From: Conexibacter arvalis
GTDB lineage: Bacteria > Actinomycetota > Thermoleophilia > Solirubrobacterales > Solirubrobacteraceae
DNA: 64,000 nucleotides
NCBI RefSeq assembly: GCF_014199525.1
Contig: NZ_JACHNU010000001.1
Location: 620,001 to 684,000 of the forward strand
Direction: 5' to 3'
Shown: piece by piece, positions 38,908 to 46,846 of the stretch
Layout of the letters: each line of letters begins with the position of its first letter
How positions within the stretch are numbered: position 1 is the first letter of the stretch
Program-made: the position numbers and the translations under genes
Notes under the pieces: model-generated
The model's input: only the letters and a program-made list of their open reading frames with translations
The model's database searches: none
What the model was told of the DNA's origin: nothing

Positions 38908-39222
38908 TCACCGCCCTCCCCGCCCGCCGCGCGTTCCGGTGACACATCTGAGCTTTCTGACGGCCGGACGGCCGATCGCTCCGTTGAGCTGCTCGATCAT
39001 CGCCGGAGCCATCAGCGCGAGCTCGTTGGCCCACGTCGCCGAGCTGCACGCGACCGTCACCGTGCCGCCCCGCTCGAAGACCGGCTCGGCCTCCCTCGCG
39101 ATCAGGGGGCCGACCGCGCCGGGCCACGCGCGCTGGACCTCGGCCAGCAGCGTCGCCGGCGCCAGCGACCGCTGCAGCGCCTCGACCGCCTCGCCGATCG
39201 GACGCGGCGCGCGCCGTCTCAC
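38908..39222 (-). CDS. dciA: DciA-like DUF721 protein (replicative helicase loader/operator)
   Basis: 104 residues, GTG start overlapping the recF stop (GTGA). DUF721 features are IGEAVEALQRSLAPATLLAEVQRAWPGAVGPLIA and VTVACSSATWANELALMAPAMIEQLN, where W..VVG..ia and the WA.EL box are diagnostic. In bacteria without DnaC this family loads the helicase at the origin. Its place after dnaA-dnaN-recF supports that. Typical actinobacterial copies are longer; this is the short core. Confidence 0.85.
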   Translation of the reverse strand: MRRRAPRPIGEAVEALQRSLAPATLLAEVQRAWPGAVGPLIAREAEPVFERGGTVTVACSSATWANELALMAPAMIEQLNGAIGRPAVRKLRCVTGTRGGRGGR

Positions 39223-40328
39223 GGTTGCTCCCGCAGGTCGTCGGCGCGCACCTCGCCGTCCTCGACGCGCAGGCGCCGCACGTCGGCGCCATCGCCGCCG
39301 GGCACGTGCTCGAGGTCGGTCGTCGTGACGACGCTCTGGCCCACGCCGCGCAGCAGCTCGACCAGCCGCCCGCGCCGCTCCCTGTCGAGCTCGCTCATCA
39401 CGTCGTCGAGCAGCATGACGGGCACGGCGTCGCGGGTCGCGGCGATCGCCTCGCGCTCGGCCAGCAGCAGCGCGAGCAGCGCCAGCCGCTGCTGCCCCTG
39501 CGAGCCGTAGGCCCGCAGCTCGCGGCCGTCGCGCGTCAACGCGAGGTCGTCGCGGTGCGGCCCGTGGCCGCTGAAGCCGCGCTCGAGGTCGCTCGTGCGG
39601 CGCTCCTCCAACTCGGCGACGAGGCCGTCGGCGTCGGTCGCCTTCGAGCGCGGCCGGTAGGCGACGCGCGGGTCGCCGTCGAGGCCGAGGTCGGCCGCGA
39701 TCGCGCCGAAGCGCTCGGCGACCGCGTCGATCGCGGCGGCGCGATCGGCCATCAGCGCGATCCCGTGGCGCGCCAGCTCGCGGTCCCAGGCGGCGAGCGA
39801 CGTCGGCGAGACGGCCCCGTCGCGCACCCGTGTCAACAACGCGTTGCGCTGTGCGAGCGCCTGTGCATAACCGCGGCGCGTCGTCGTGCGCGCCGGCCAC
39901 AGCGCCGCGACGACCTGGTCGACGTGGGCGCGGCGCAGCGACGGCGTCCCCTTCACCAGCTCGAGGCGATCGGGCAGGAAGACGCTCACGAGCGGACGGC
40001 CCGGAACGTCGAGCAGCCGCTCGACCCGCACGCCGTCGGCGGTGAGCCGCTTCGGCTGGCCGGCCTCGAAGCCGACGCTGAGCCGGTGCGGCCCGTCGTC
40101 GGCCTCGGTCTCGACCTCGACGCGTGTCACCTTCTGACCGAAGCGGACCAGCTCGCGATCGTTGGTCGTCCGCGCCGAGCGGCCGGTGCAGCCGAAGTAG
40201 AGCGCGTCGAGCAGGTTCGTCTTGCCGGCGCCGTTGCGGCCGGTGACGACGGTCAGCCCGGCGCCCAGCTCGACGTCGGCGCTCTCGTAGCTGCGGAAGT
40301 TGCGCAGCGACAGGCGCACCACCCGCAT
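39219..40328 (-). CDS. recF: DNA replication/repair protein RecF
   Basis: SMC-like ATPase for gap repair and replication restart. 369 residues. The N-terminus is VRLSLRNFRSYESADVEL; Walker A GRNGAGKTNLLDALYF; signature YGSQGQQRLALLALLLA; Walker B VMLLDDVMSELD. A perfect TTATGCACA (DnaA-box form TTATNCACA) lies inside the gene at 39862-39870. Ends 4 bp into dciA; 9 bp after dnaN. Confidence 0.97.
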   Translation of the reverse strand: MRVVRLSLRNFRSYESADVELGAGLTVVTGRNGAGKTNLLDALYFGCTGRSARTTNDRELVRFGQKVTRVEVETEADDGPHRLSVGFEAGQPKRLTADGVRVERLLDVPGRPLVSVFLPDRLELVKGTPSLRRAHVDQVVAALWPARTTTRRGYAQALAQRNALLTRVRDGAVSPTSLAAWDRELARHGIALMADRAAAIDAVAERFGAIAADLGLDGDPRVAYRPRSKATDADGLVAELEERRTSDLERGFSGHGPHRDDLALTRDGRELRAYGSQGQQRLALLALLLAEREAIAATRDAVPVMLLDDVMSELDRERRGRLVELLRGVGQSVVTTTDLEHVPGGDGADVRRLRVEDGEVRADDLREQP

Positions 40329-40337
40329 CGGCGCGCG

Positions 40338-41441
40338 CTACACGTTCAGGCGGATCGGCATGATGAGGTAGAGGAAGCCGCCGTCCTCGGCCGACTGGAT
40401 CAGCCCCGGCCGCAGCGGCGAGATCAGCTTCAGCAGCACGTCGCCGGAGCCGACCGCCTCGAGGCCGTCGCGCAGGAAGTCGGGGTTGAAGCCGATCTCG
40501 AACGGCTCGCCCTGGAAGGCGACCGGCAGCGACTCTCTCGCCTCGCCGATGTCGGGCGTCTGGGACGACACCGTCAATTCGCCGGGCGCGAACGACAGCC
40601 GCAGCGGCGCGTTCTTCTGCGCCAGCAGGCTGATGCGGCGGACGACGTCGGTGACCTCGCCGCCGGCGATCGTCAGCTCGTGCTCGTAGCTCTCCGGCAG
40701 CAGCTGGCGGTAGTTGGGGAACTGGCCCTCGATCAGGCGCGAGGAGAGGATCACGTCGCCGATCTGGAAGACGACCTGGTTCTGTCTGACGCCGACCGTC
40801 AGCGTCTCGCCGTCGACCTGCTGGACCAGGCGCGCCAGCTCCTGCAGCGCGCGCGCCGGCACGTTCGCCTCGAAGCCGCCGGCGAGCGGGTGCTCGAGCT
40901 GCGTCTCCTTGACGCTGAGGCGGTACGAGTCGGTCGCGACCATCCGCAGCTCGCGCTCGGAGGCCGAGACCATGATCCCGGTCAGGACCGGGCGCGTCTC
41001 GTCGCGCGAGGCGGAGTTGGCGACGCGCAGGACGGTGTCGACGAACGCCCGCGCCGGGACGGTGACGTTGCCCTCCTGCTCGGGCTCGGGGAAGGGCGGG
41101 AAGTCCTCGGAGCGCAGCGTCCGGATGTGGAACTGGGCGTTGCCGGCGACCAGCTCGACGTCCTGCTCGGCGGGGCGCTGCTCGAGCGAGACCGACGGCG
41201 CCGACAGCGAGCGGACGACGTCGACGAGCAGGCGGGCCGGCAGCAGGATCGTGCCCTCCCGCTCGACCTCCGCGGTCAGCGGGACGCGGAGCGCGATCTC
41301 CTGGTCGGTCGCGCGCAGCTCGACGCGGCCGCCGGCGGCGATCAGCTGGACGCCGGAGAGCGCCTGGGCGCGCGTCGAGGCGACGCGGCTGACGGTCTGA
41401 AGCTGGGCGAGCAGTTCTTCGCGCGCGGCCGAGATCTTCAC
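40338..41441 (-). CDS. dnaN: DNA polymerase III beta clamp
   Basis: Sliding clamp. 367 residues with GTG start at 41441, chosen because GAGG precedes it and the family begins just there (KISAAREELLAQLQTVSRVASTR). The three clamp domains are complete, with VSVFEQ..-like SLEQRPAEQDVELVAGN in domain 1 and the C-terminal YLIMPIRLNV, the hydrophobic end that forms the binding pocket. 126 bp after dnaA. Confidence 0.97.
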   Translation of the reverse strand: MKISAAREELLAQLQTVSRVASTRAQALSGVQLIAAGGRVELRATDQEIALRVPLTAEVEREGTILLPARLLVDVVRSLSAPSVSLEQRPAEQDVELVAGNAQFHIRTLRSEDFPPFPEPEQEGNVTVPARAFVDTVLRVANSASRDETRPVLTGIMVSASERELRMVATDSYRLSVKETQLEHPLAGGFEANVPARALQELARLVQQVDGETLTVGVRQNQVVFQIGDVILSSRLIEGQFPNYRQLLPESYEHELTIAGGEVTDVVRRISLLAQKNAPLRLSFAPGELTVSSQTPDIGEARESLPVAFQGEPFEIGFNPDFLRDGLEAVGSGDVLLKLISPLRPGLIQSAEDGGFLYLIMPIRLNV

Positions 41442-41567
41442 GATGGATACCTCGAGATAAGGATGTTCTTCGTAGTAGGGAGCAAGGAGATGTGCACAAC
41501 TCGTCGAAATGCCCGCACATAGCGGGCAGGCTGCGCACATCGGCGCGCCCGCGGGCTCAACAGTCTG
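41442..41567. other. dnaA-dnaN intergenic region with DnaA-box-like site
   Basis: Contains TGTGCACAA at 41491-41499 (TTGTGCACA on the other strand, fitting TTGTNCACA) and a GCCCGC...GCGGGC inverted repeat (CCCGCACATAGCGGG). A secondary origin element is possible; too short to be a complete origin on its own. Confidence 0.45.
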
Positions 41568-42953
41568 TCAGGAACCCCGGTCGGCATCGGGCTCCTGGAG
41601 GCGGGCGGTCAGCCCCTGCACGAGCTCGAACGCCTCGGCGTCGGCCGCCATCCGCTCGCTGGCGCGCCGGCAGGCGTGCAGCACCGTCGTGTGGTTGCGG
41701 CCGCCGAAGGCCCGTCCGATCGACGGCAGCGTCTCGTCGGTCAGCTCGCGCGAGAGGTACATCGCGACCTGGCGCGCCCAGGCGACCCTCGCGCTGCGGT
41801 CGGGGGAGCGCAGCGCCTCGGGCGAGACGCCGAGCCGCTCGCAGGTCGCCTCCTGGATCTCGGTCAGGGTCCGTCTGCGCGGCTGCGACGAGCCGGGGTA
41901 GAGGCCGTCGAGCACGTGGGTGACGAGCGCCTTGTCGATCGGTCTGCCCGTCAGCGAGTGGAAGGCGACGACGCGGATCAGCGCGCCCTGGAGGGCGCGG
42001 ATGTTGCTCGTGATGCGGTCGGCGATCGGCTCGATCGCGTCGGGCTCGGCGAGGCTGACGCCGTCGTGTTGCACGCGCTTGCGCAGGATCGTCATGCGCG
42101 TGGCGAGGTCGGGCGGCCTGATGTCGGTCACGAGGCCCGACTCGAACCGCTCGCGCAGCCGGTCGGCGAGCGCGTTCATGTCGCGCGGCATGCGGTCGCA
42201 GGTGACGACCAGCTGGCTGCCGGTCTCGTACAGCGCGTTGAAGGTGTGGAAGAACTCCTCCTCGGTCTTCGCCTTGCTCTCGAGGAACTGGACGTCGTCG
42301 ATCAGGAGGATGTCGGTGTCGCGGTAGCGGCGCTTGAACTCCTCGACGTTGGAGGAGTGGAGGGCGTGGATGAAGCGGTTCGTGAACGCCTCGATCGTCG
42401 TGTAGCGGACGGTGAGGCCGTCGCCGTACTCGCGCACGTAGTTGGCGATCGCGTGCAGCAGGTGCGTCTTGCCGAGGCCGGGGGGGCCGTAGATGAAGAG
42501 CGGGTTGTACGCCTGCCCGGGCAGCTCGGCGACGGCGAGCGCGGCGGCGTGCGCGAGGCGGTTGCCGTCGCCGATCACGAACTGGTCGAAGGTGTACTTC
42601 GGGTTGAAGCTCTCGTCGGCGTTGGCCGCGGTCGGGCGGCGGGGCGGCGCGCTCGCCGCCTGCGCGGCCTCGGCGGCCGCCGGCTCGGCGCCGTCGGGCA
42701 GCGGATCGTCGAGCGAGACGACCTCGACCGTCGTCGCGGGTCCAAGGATCGCGGCGGCCGAGCTCTGCAGCACGCGCGAGAAGCGGTCGGCGACCCAGGT
42801 GCGGATCTCGTCGGGGGCGCCGATCAGGAGGGCCTGGCCGTGGAGCGCGCGGGCGCGCAGCGGTGCCAGCCAGAGGTGGTAGGTCGAGTCGGTGACGGAG
42901 CGCCGGAGCTCGGCTTGGATCTGGGACCAGGTGTGCTCGAGCTGCGTGTGCAC
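41568..42953 (-). CDS. dnaA: Chromosomal replication initiator DnaA
   Basis: Opens the origin. The GTG start at 42953 gives 461 residues starting HTQLEHTWSQIQAELRRSV (domain I, binds helicase and DciA). Domain III: GPPGLGKTHLLHAI (Walker A), ILLIDDVQFL (Walker B). Domain IV DNA-binding signature: LSRELTDETLPSIGRAFGGRNHTTVLHAC. The start codon itself lies in a CTGTGCACA word (42947-42955), a possible autoregulatory DnaA site. The Shine-Dalgarno (AGGAG) is about 14 bases away, farther than normal. Confidence 0.96.
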   Translation of the reverse strand: MHTQLEHTWSQIQAELRRSVTDSTYHLWLAPLRARALHGQALLIGAPDEIRTWVADRFSRVLQSSAAAILGPATTVEVVSLDDPLPDGAEPAAAEAAQAASAPPRRPTAANADESFNPKYTFDQFVIGDGNRLAHAAALAVAELPGQAYNPLFIYGPPGLGKTHLLHAIANYVREYGDGLTVRYTTIEAFTNRFIHALHSSNVEEFKRRYRDTDILLIDDVQFLESKAKTEEEFFHTFNALYETGSQLVVTCDRMPRDMNALADRLRERFESGLVTDIRPPDLATRMTILRKRVQHDGVSLAEPDAIEPIADRITSNIRALQGALIRVVAFHSLTGRPIDKALVTHVLDGLYPGSSQPRRRTLTEIQEATCERLGVSPEALRSPDRSARVAWARQVAMYLSRELTDETLPSIGRAFGGRNHTTVLHACRRASERMAADAEAFELVQGLTARLQEPDADRGS

Positions 42954-43028
42954 AGGCGTCGTCGACCGACTCCTCGTCGGAAGGTGAGAGGGGGATGGAG
43001 GGGTCCGGGAGACCCCGGCAGGGCGGCG

Positions 43029-43034
43029 AATATA
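43029..43034 (-). promoter_or_regulatory. Probable dnaA -10 box TATATT
   Basis: TATATT on the minus strand, 75 bp upstream of the dnaA GTG; the -35 is not clear. Confidence 0.45.
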
Positions 43035-43088
43035 GCAGTGGCCGGACGGCATGCTCGGCCTGCGCGCCGGCACCCGCGAGGGGAGTGC

Positions 43089-43103
43089 GCAAATCGCGGG
43101 AAA
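43089..43103. promoter_or_regulatory. Motif GCAAATCGCGGGAAA shared with the gyrB upstream region
   Basis: 14 of 15 bases equal the copy at 38868-38882. It is in the AT-richer part of the presumed origin, upstream of the dnaA -10 box. Confidence 0.5.
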
Positions 43104-43276
43104 AAGGTTGAGGAGCCGCCGATCGGCGGGTTGTCGACAGCTGTCGAGCGGCTGTTCGCAACCATGTGCACAGTGCGCTCGCGTCACGCTCCCGGCCGCG
43201 GGCCGCGACGGCGGCGTCGTCCGGGGCGCGGTGTATGGCGGCCCGCCCCGGCAGGGCTTTCGGCCGCAAGCCTGCG

Positions 43277-43282
43277 TATACT
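43277..43282 (+). promoter_or_regulatory. rpmH -10 box TATACT
   Basis: TATACT, 30 bp upstream of rpmH; near-consensus -10 with no good -35. It would drive rpmH-rnpA-yidD-yidC-jag. Confidence 0.6.
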
Positions 43283-43312
43283 TGCGTGCCCCCTCGAACG
43301 GGAACGTGAGCC

Positions 43313-43447
43313 ATGAAACGCACCTACCAGCCCAAGAAGCGCAAGCGCGCCCGCACCCACGGCTTCCGTGAGCGGATGCAGACGCGCGCCGGTCGAGCCA
43401 CGCTCAAGCGTCGCCGCGACAAGGGCCGCAAGCGCCTCACCGTCTGA
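43313..43447 (+). CDS. rpmH: 50S ribosomal protein bL34
   Basis: 44 residues, [20 protein letters not shown] in its first part, then [20 protein letters not shown] and a short end: the complete, highly conserved bL34 sequence. The stop shares one base with the rnpA start (TGATG). Confidence 0.98.
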   Translation: MKRTYQPKKRKRARTHGFRERMQTRAGRATLKRRRDKGRKRLTV

Positions 43448-43842
43448 TGAGCGCGCGGCCGGGCGTCGCAGCCCGGCGGAGCAAGCGGGGACGGCTGTCC
43501 CGCAGCGCCGAATTCGACCGGGTGTTTCGTCAGGGACGCTCGATTGCGAACCGCGTCCTTGTTCTGTACGCCTTCCCTCGCGCAGAGGAGGGCGAGCCGC
43601 GCCTTGGCCTGTCCGTCTCCAAGAGAGTCGGCGGAGCCGTCGAGCGAAACCACGTGAAGCGCCTCCTGCGGGAGGCGTTCGCGCATGAGTCCTCCGGGCT
43701 CCCCGACGGCGTCGACATCGTCGTCGTCGCCCGTCCCGAGGCGCGGGTCGTCGCCGAGAGCGACGGGCTCGACGGGATCAGAGCGGCGCTCGCCGAGCTG
43801 ATCGGAAGAGCGCGCGAGCGCGCCGCCGGGGAGCGGAGATGA
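43447..43842 (+). CDS. rnpA: Ribonuclease P protein component
   Basis: Binds RNase P RNA to process tRNA 5' ends. 131 residues. Motifs are RLSRSAEFDRVFRQGRS and the diagnostic RNR-like box GGAVERNHVKRLLREAF, followed by DIVVVARPEA. It overlaps yidD by four bases. Confidence 0.97.
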   Translation: MSARPGVAARRSKRGRLSRSAEFDRVFRQGRSIANRVLVLYAFPRAEEGEPRLGLSVSKRVGGAVERNHVKRLLREAFAHESSGLPDGVDIVVVARPEARVVAESDGLDGIRAALAELIGRARERAAGERR

Positions 43843-44102
43843 CGTGGGCCAGGCGGGCGGCGATCGCGCCGATCCGCTTCTACCAGCGGTTCATCTCGCC
43901 CGCTCTCCCGCGGCGCTGCAAGTACGAGCCGACCTGCTCGGCCTACGCCGCGCAGGCGATCAAGGAGTACGGCATACTGCGCGGGCTGGTGCTCGCGGGC
44001 TGGCGGCTGATGCGCTGCAATCCGTGGAGTCATGGGGGCTATGACCCCGTCCACGACCAGCGCCTCTTCCCCCAACGCCGACCGACCGCTCCGAGCGCCT
44101 GA
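43839..44102 (+). CDS. yidD: Membrane protein insertion efficiency factor YidD
   Basis: 87 residues. The YidD core is complete: IRFYQRFISPALPRRCKYEPTCSAYA (Cys pair), AIKEYGILRGLVLAGWRLMRCNPW and GGYDPV. It helps YidC insertion. The short tail is variable. Confidence 0.97.
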   Translation: MTWARRAAIAPIRFYQRFISPALPRRCKYEPTCSAYAAQAIKEYGILRGLVLAGWRLMRCNPWSHGGYDPVHDQRLFPQRRPTAPSA

Positions 44103-44114
44103 CCGACCCTTTCG

Positions 44115-45053
44115 ATGCCCGTCGTCTTCGCGAACATACTCCAGCCCCTGATCGACCCGCTGCACGAGGTCCTGCTCTTCTTCCACGGCCTCGTGGACAG
44201 CTGGGGGCTGGCGATCATCCTGCTGACCATCAGCGTCCGGCTCGTCCTGCTTCCGCTGACGCTGAAGCAGGTCAAGTCGATGCAGCGCCTGCAGCTGCTT
44301 GCGCCTGAGCTGAGAAGAATCCAGGCGAAGTACAGAAACGACAAGCAGCGCCAGCAGCAGGAGATGATGCGGTTCTACCAGGAGAACAGAGTCAATCCGC
44401 TCGCCTCCTGCTTCCCGCTCCTCTTCCAGCTGCCGTTCTTCATCGCGCTGTACTACATGCTCCAGTCCGACCTGCGACTGGACATCTGCGGCCAGGACGC
44501 GGTCGCCTGCGCCAGCGCCAGCGCCGCCGACTTCGCGAAGGCCGGCTCGACCCCGGGCGCGGAGAGCTTCCTCTTCATACCCGACCTGACGGGCAGAGCG
44601 ACCGGTGCGGTCCTGATCGTCCTGATCCTGCTCTACGTCGGCTCGCAGATCGCCTCGGGCCTCCTGAGCACGGCGTCGATGGACAGAAACCAGCGCATGA
44701 TCATGCTGGCGCTGCCGATCGTCTTCGTCGCGTTCATCATCAACTTCCCGGCCGGCCTGATGGTCTACTGGATCACGACCAACTTCTGGACGATCGTGCA
44801 GCAGCTGATCGTGCGCAAGACGGTCGGCCTGCCGAACAGAAATGCCGCGCTCGCGACCGCGGGCGCACCAGGCGGAGCCGCGGCGCTCGCCAGAGGCAGC
44901 GGGTCCGGCGGTGGCCGCGCGAAGGCCGGCAAGGTCTCGGGTGGCAAGGGCAACGGCAGTGCCGCGCCGAGAACTGAGACTCCGGTCCGCTCGACCGGAG
45001 GGCCTCCGCCGTCGGCGCGGAGAAGAAAGAAGCGATCGGGGAGGCGTCGGTGA
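44115..45053 (+). CDS. yidC: Membrane protein insertase YidC/Oxa1
   Basis: Inserts and folds membrane proteins. 312 residues, short Gram-positive form without the large periplasmic domain. Membrane spans are near 25-45 (DSWGLAIILLTISVRLVLLPL, whose Arg in the first helix is the conserved hydrophilic groove residue), about 105-120, 155-180 and 195-235. The coiled-coil C1 loop is QKVKSMQRLQLLAPELRRIQ-like. The C-terminus is a basic, Gly/Ser/Arg-rich tail that can bind ribosomes. Most Arg in loops are AGA. The end overlaps jag by GTGA. Confidence 0.95.
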   Translation: MPVVFANILQPLIDPLHEVLLFFHGLVDSWGLAIILLTISVRLVLLPLTLKQVKSMQRLQLLAPELRRIQAKYRNDKQRQQQEMMRFYQENRVNPLASCFPLLFQLPFFIALYYMLQSDLRLDICGQDAVACASASAADFAKAGSTPGAESFLFIPDLTGRATGAVLIVLILLYVGSQIASGLLSTASMDRNQRMIMLALPIVFVAFIINFPAGLMVYWITTNFWTIVQQLIVRKTVGLPNRNAALATAGAPGGAAALARGSGSGGGRAKAGKVSGGKGNGSAAPRTETPVRSTGGPPPSARRRKKRSGRRR

Positions 45054-45517
45054 CACCTGCGCGTAGTGAGGCCGCCGAGCGGGTCGAGGAGCTGCTGACG
45101 CGGATCCTCGACGCGGTCGGCGTCGATGCGGAGGTCGAGATCTCCGAGGATGCCGAGGCGGTGACGGCTGTGATCGAGGGCGAGGACCTTGGGCTGCTGA
45201 TCGGCCGTCACGGACAGACGATCGATGCGATACAGCACCTCGCCTACCGTGCGGCCTTCCGGGGTGCCGACGGGCGCAAGCGCGTCACCGTCGATGCCGC
45301 CGGCTATCGCGAGCGGCGCGCCGCGCTGCTCCAGCACGACGCCGACGAGGCCGTCGAGGAGGCGCTGCGCATCGGCGCTCCGGTGGCGCTCGACGCGATG
45401 AACGCCGTCGAGCGGCGGGTCGTGCACGAGTACCTGCGCGATCGTGACGGCATCGAGACGTACAGCGAGGGCGTCGAGCCCGACCGGCACCTCGTGGTGG
45501 CGCCGGCGAAGCAGTAG
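45050..45517 (+). CDS. jag: KH-R3H RNA-binding protein Jag/KhpB (EloR)
   Basis: 155 residues, GTG start overlapping yidC. The KH domain has LGLLIGRHGQTIDAIQHLAYRA (GxxG as GRHG). The R3H domain holds AVERRVVHEYLRD and the end TYSEGVEPDRHLVV. The N-terminal Jag domain of Firmicutes is absent, as is usual in actinobacteria. Followed by a strong hairpin. Confidence 0.95.
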   Translation: MTPARSEAAERVEELLTRILDAVGVDAEVEISEDAEAVTAVIEGEDLGLLIGRHGQTIDAIQHLAYRAAFRGADGRKRVTVDAAGYRERRAALLQHDADEAVEEALRIGAPVALDAMNAVERRVVHEYLRDRDGIETYSEGVEPDRHLVVAPAKQ

Positions 45518-45523
45518 GCGCAT

Positions 45524-45576
45524 GCTGGTCGCTCCGCGCCGGCGTCGCCACGGCGGCGCGATGAGGAGCGGCCAGC
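45524..45576 (+). terminator. Long hairpin after jag
   Basis: Nested stem: GCTGG/CCAGC outside, CGCTCC/GGAGCG next, GCGCCG/CGGCGC inside, spanning 53 nt, starting 7 bp after the jag stop. No T-run directly, but GTTTTT follows 20 bp later. Confidence 0.7.
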
Positions 45577-45586
45577 GCGATCCCGG

Positions 45587-45615
45587 TGTTTCACGTTTTT
45601 CATGACGGTGAAACA
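45587..45615. promoter_or_regulatory. Split parS-like site (TGTTTCAC - 13 bp - GTGAAACA)
   Basis: TGTTTCAC at 45587-45594 and GTGAAACA at 45608-45615 are exactly the two halves of the ParB site TGTTTCACGTGAAACA, pulled apart by 13 bp (GTTTTTCATGACG). The site ends 11 bp before the start of the LAGLIDADG gene and lies 2 kb from parAB. It may be a disrupted parS, or an operator for the small gene. Confidence 0.5.
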
Positions 45616-45626
45616 GATTCCTCGCG

Positions 45627-45989
45627 ATGGCTGAGTTGACCGCGTTCGAGCAGGGGCTGTTCGTCGGCATCCTCGTCGGTGAGGGGTCGTTCGGCGGCGA
45701 CGGCAGACAGCCTCAGATCACCGTCCGTATGCACACGCGGCATGAGGCGCTCTTCCAGTGGATCGCCGCTCGCTTCCCGAGAACCAAGCTGTACGGGCCC
45801 TATCACCATGGCGAGCGGTCGTACTACCAGTGGATGGCGCGCGGCCCTGCCCTGGTCGAGGACGTGCTGCCGGTCCTGGAGCGGTCGTTGACGCCCGAGA
45901 TTGATGGTCATGCGTTCGCCCGTTTCGAGGCGATGAAGCAGAAGTACGCCGACTACATCGCGCGCATCCGGGCGCGCGCGGAGCTGTGA
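45627..45989 (+). CDS. Small single-motif LAGLIDADG-type protein
   Basis: 120 residues. The N-terminus (EQGLFVGILVGEGSFGGDG) carries one LAGLIDADG-type helix with the acidic Gly-Glu-Gly-Ser-Phe end, followed by the alternating strand pattern QITVRMHTRHEALFQWIA, KLYGPYHHGERSYYQW and a final helix, as in one half of a homing endonuclease. Such single-motif proteins work as dimers or are domesticated DNA-binding proteins. It is not inside an intron or intein and sits between jag and rsmG, with its end overlapping rsmG by four bases. It is codon-adapted like its neighbours, so not a recent arrival. Function unknown. Confidence 0.85.
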   Translation: MAELTAFEQGLFVGILVGEGSFGGDGRQPQITVRMHTRHEALFQWIAARFPRTKLYGPYHHGERSYYQWMARGPALVEDVLPVLERSLTPEIDGHAFARFEAMKQKYADYIARIRARAEL

Positions 45990-46723
45990 GCGGCGCGGTC
46001 GACGCACGGATCGCGGAGCTCGTCGCCCGCTACGGACTTCCCGACGAGTCGACGCGCCCCCTCGCGCAGCTCCTCGAAGCGCTCGACGACGAGCATGCGC
46101 CGACCACCGTGCGCGCGCCGGAGGAGGCGATCGACGTCCACCTCGCCGACTCGCTCGCCGGACTCGAGCTGCCCGCGATCCGCGACGCCCGTTCGATCGC
46201 CGACCTCGGCGCCGGCGCCGGCTTTCCCGGATTGCCCCTCGCCGTCGCGCTGCCCAAGGCGCGGATCACGCTGGTCGAGAGCATCGCGCGCAAATGCGCC
46301 TTCATCTCCGCCGCCGCGCGCGCGGCGGCGATCGAGAACGCGGAGGTCGTCGCCGCGCGTGCTGAGGAGTGGGCGGACGGCATCGGGCGCAACGACGTCG
46401 TGACGGCTCGCGCGCTCGCGCCGCTCGGGGTGCTCGCCGAGTACGCCGCGCCGCTGCTGCGCGAGGGCGGGCTGCTCGTCGCGTGGAAGGGCCGGCGTGA
46501 CGACGACGAGGAGCGGGTCGCGGCCGCCGCGGCCGCCGAGCTGGGGCTCGAGATCGAGGAGATCCGGCCCGTCGCGCCGTATGCCGGCGCCGATCATCGC
46601 CATCTCCATCTCCTGCGTAAGGTCGCCCCGACACCTGCGAGATTCCCCCGCCGGCCGGGCATGGCGCGGAAACGACCGCTCGGAGCGAGGGTCGGCGGTT
46701 CGTCCGACCGCCCTCAGCGCTAA
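45986..46723 (+). CDS. rsmG: 16S rRNA (guanine-N7) methyltransferase RsmG
   Basis: Methylates G527 of 16S rRNA. 245 residues, GTG start overlapping the LAGLIDADG gene (GTGA). Key motifs are IDVHLADSLAGLEL (HxxDS), SIADLGAGAGFPGLPLAVALP (SAM-binding), VTARALAPLGVL and VAWKGRRDDDE. The last 35 residues are Arg/Pro/Ser-rich and not conserved. Confidence 0.96.
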   Translation: MSGAVDARIAELVARYGLPDESTRPLAQLLEALDDEHAPTTVRAPEEAIDVHLADSLAGLELPAIRDARSIADLGAGAGFPGLPLAVALPKARITLVESIARKCAFISAAARAAAIENAEVVAARAEEWADGIGRNDVVTARALAPLGVLAEYAAPLLREGGLLVAWKGRRDDDEERVAAAAAAELGLEIEEIRPVAPYAGADHRHLHLLRKVAPTPARFPRRPGMARKRPLGARVGGSSDRPQR

Positions 46724-46846
46724 GGTCCACGACCGTAGAGTCGCGCTGGGGGCGCCGCCCGCGCCTCCACCGCAGGAGGACCGAACTTCGCTGCCTGACC
46801 GGCAAACGGCGCCGGCGCGTCAGCTCGAGCCACGAAGGAACGATTG

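Larger units (their letters stand above)
42954..43312. other. oriC: Probable replication origin (oriC) between dnaA and rpmH
   Basis: 359 bp without a gene. It has TTGTCGACA at 43131-43139 (8 of 9 against TTGTCCACA), TGTGCACAG at 43165-43173, another overlapping the dnaA start, and the locally AT-richest patch (43089-43112: AAATC, then a run of five A). Gene order on both sides (rpmH-rnpA-yidC / dnaA-dnaN-recF) is that of many bacterial origins. Box quality is modest, so the dnaA-dnaN gap remains an alternative. Confidence 0.6.

Noticed and set aside
43625-43660. parS-like CCACGTGAAGC inside rnpA
   Set aside because: The left half is mismatched and the bases encode the conserved RNH-V-K-R box, which explains them.
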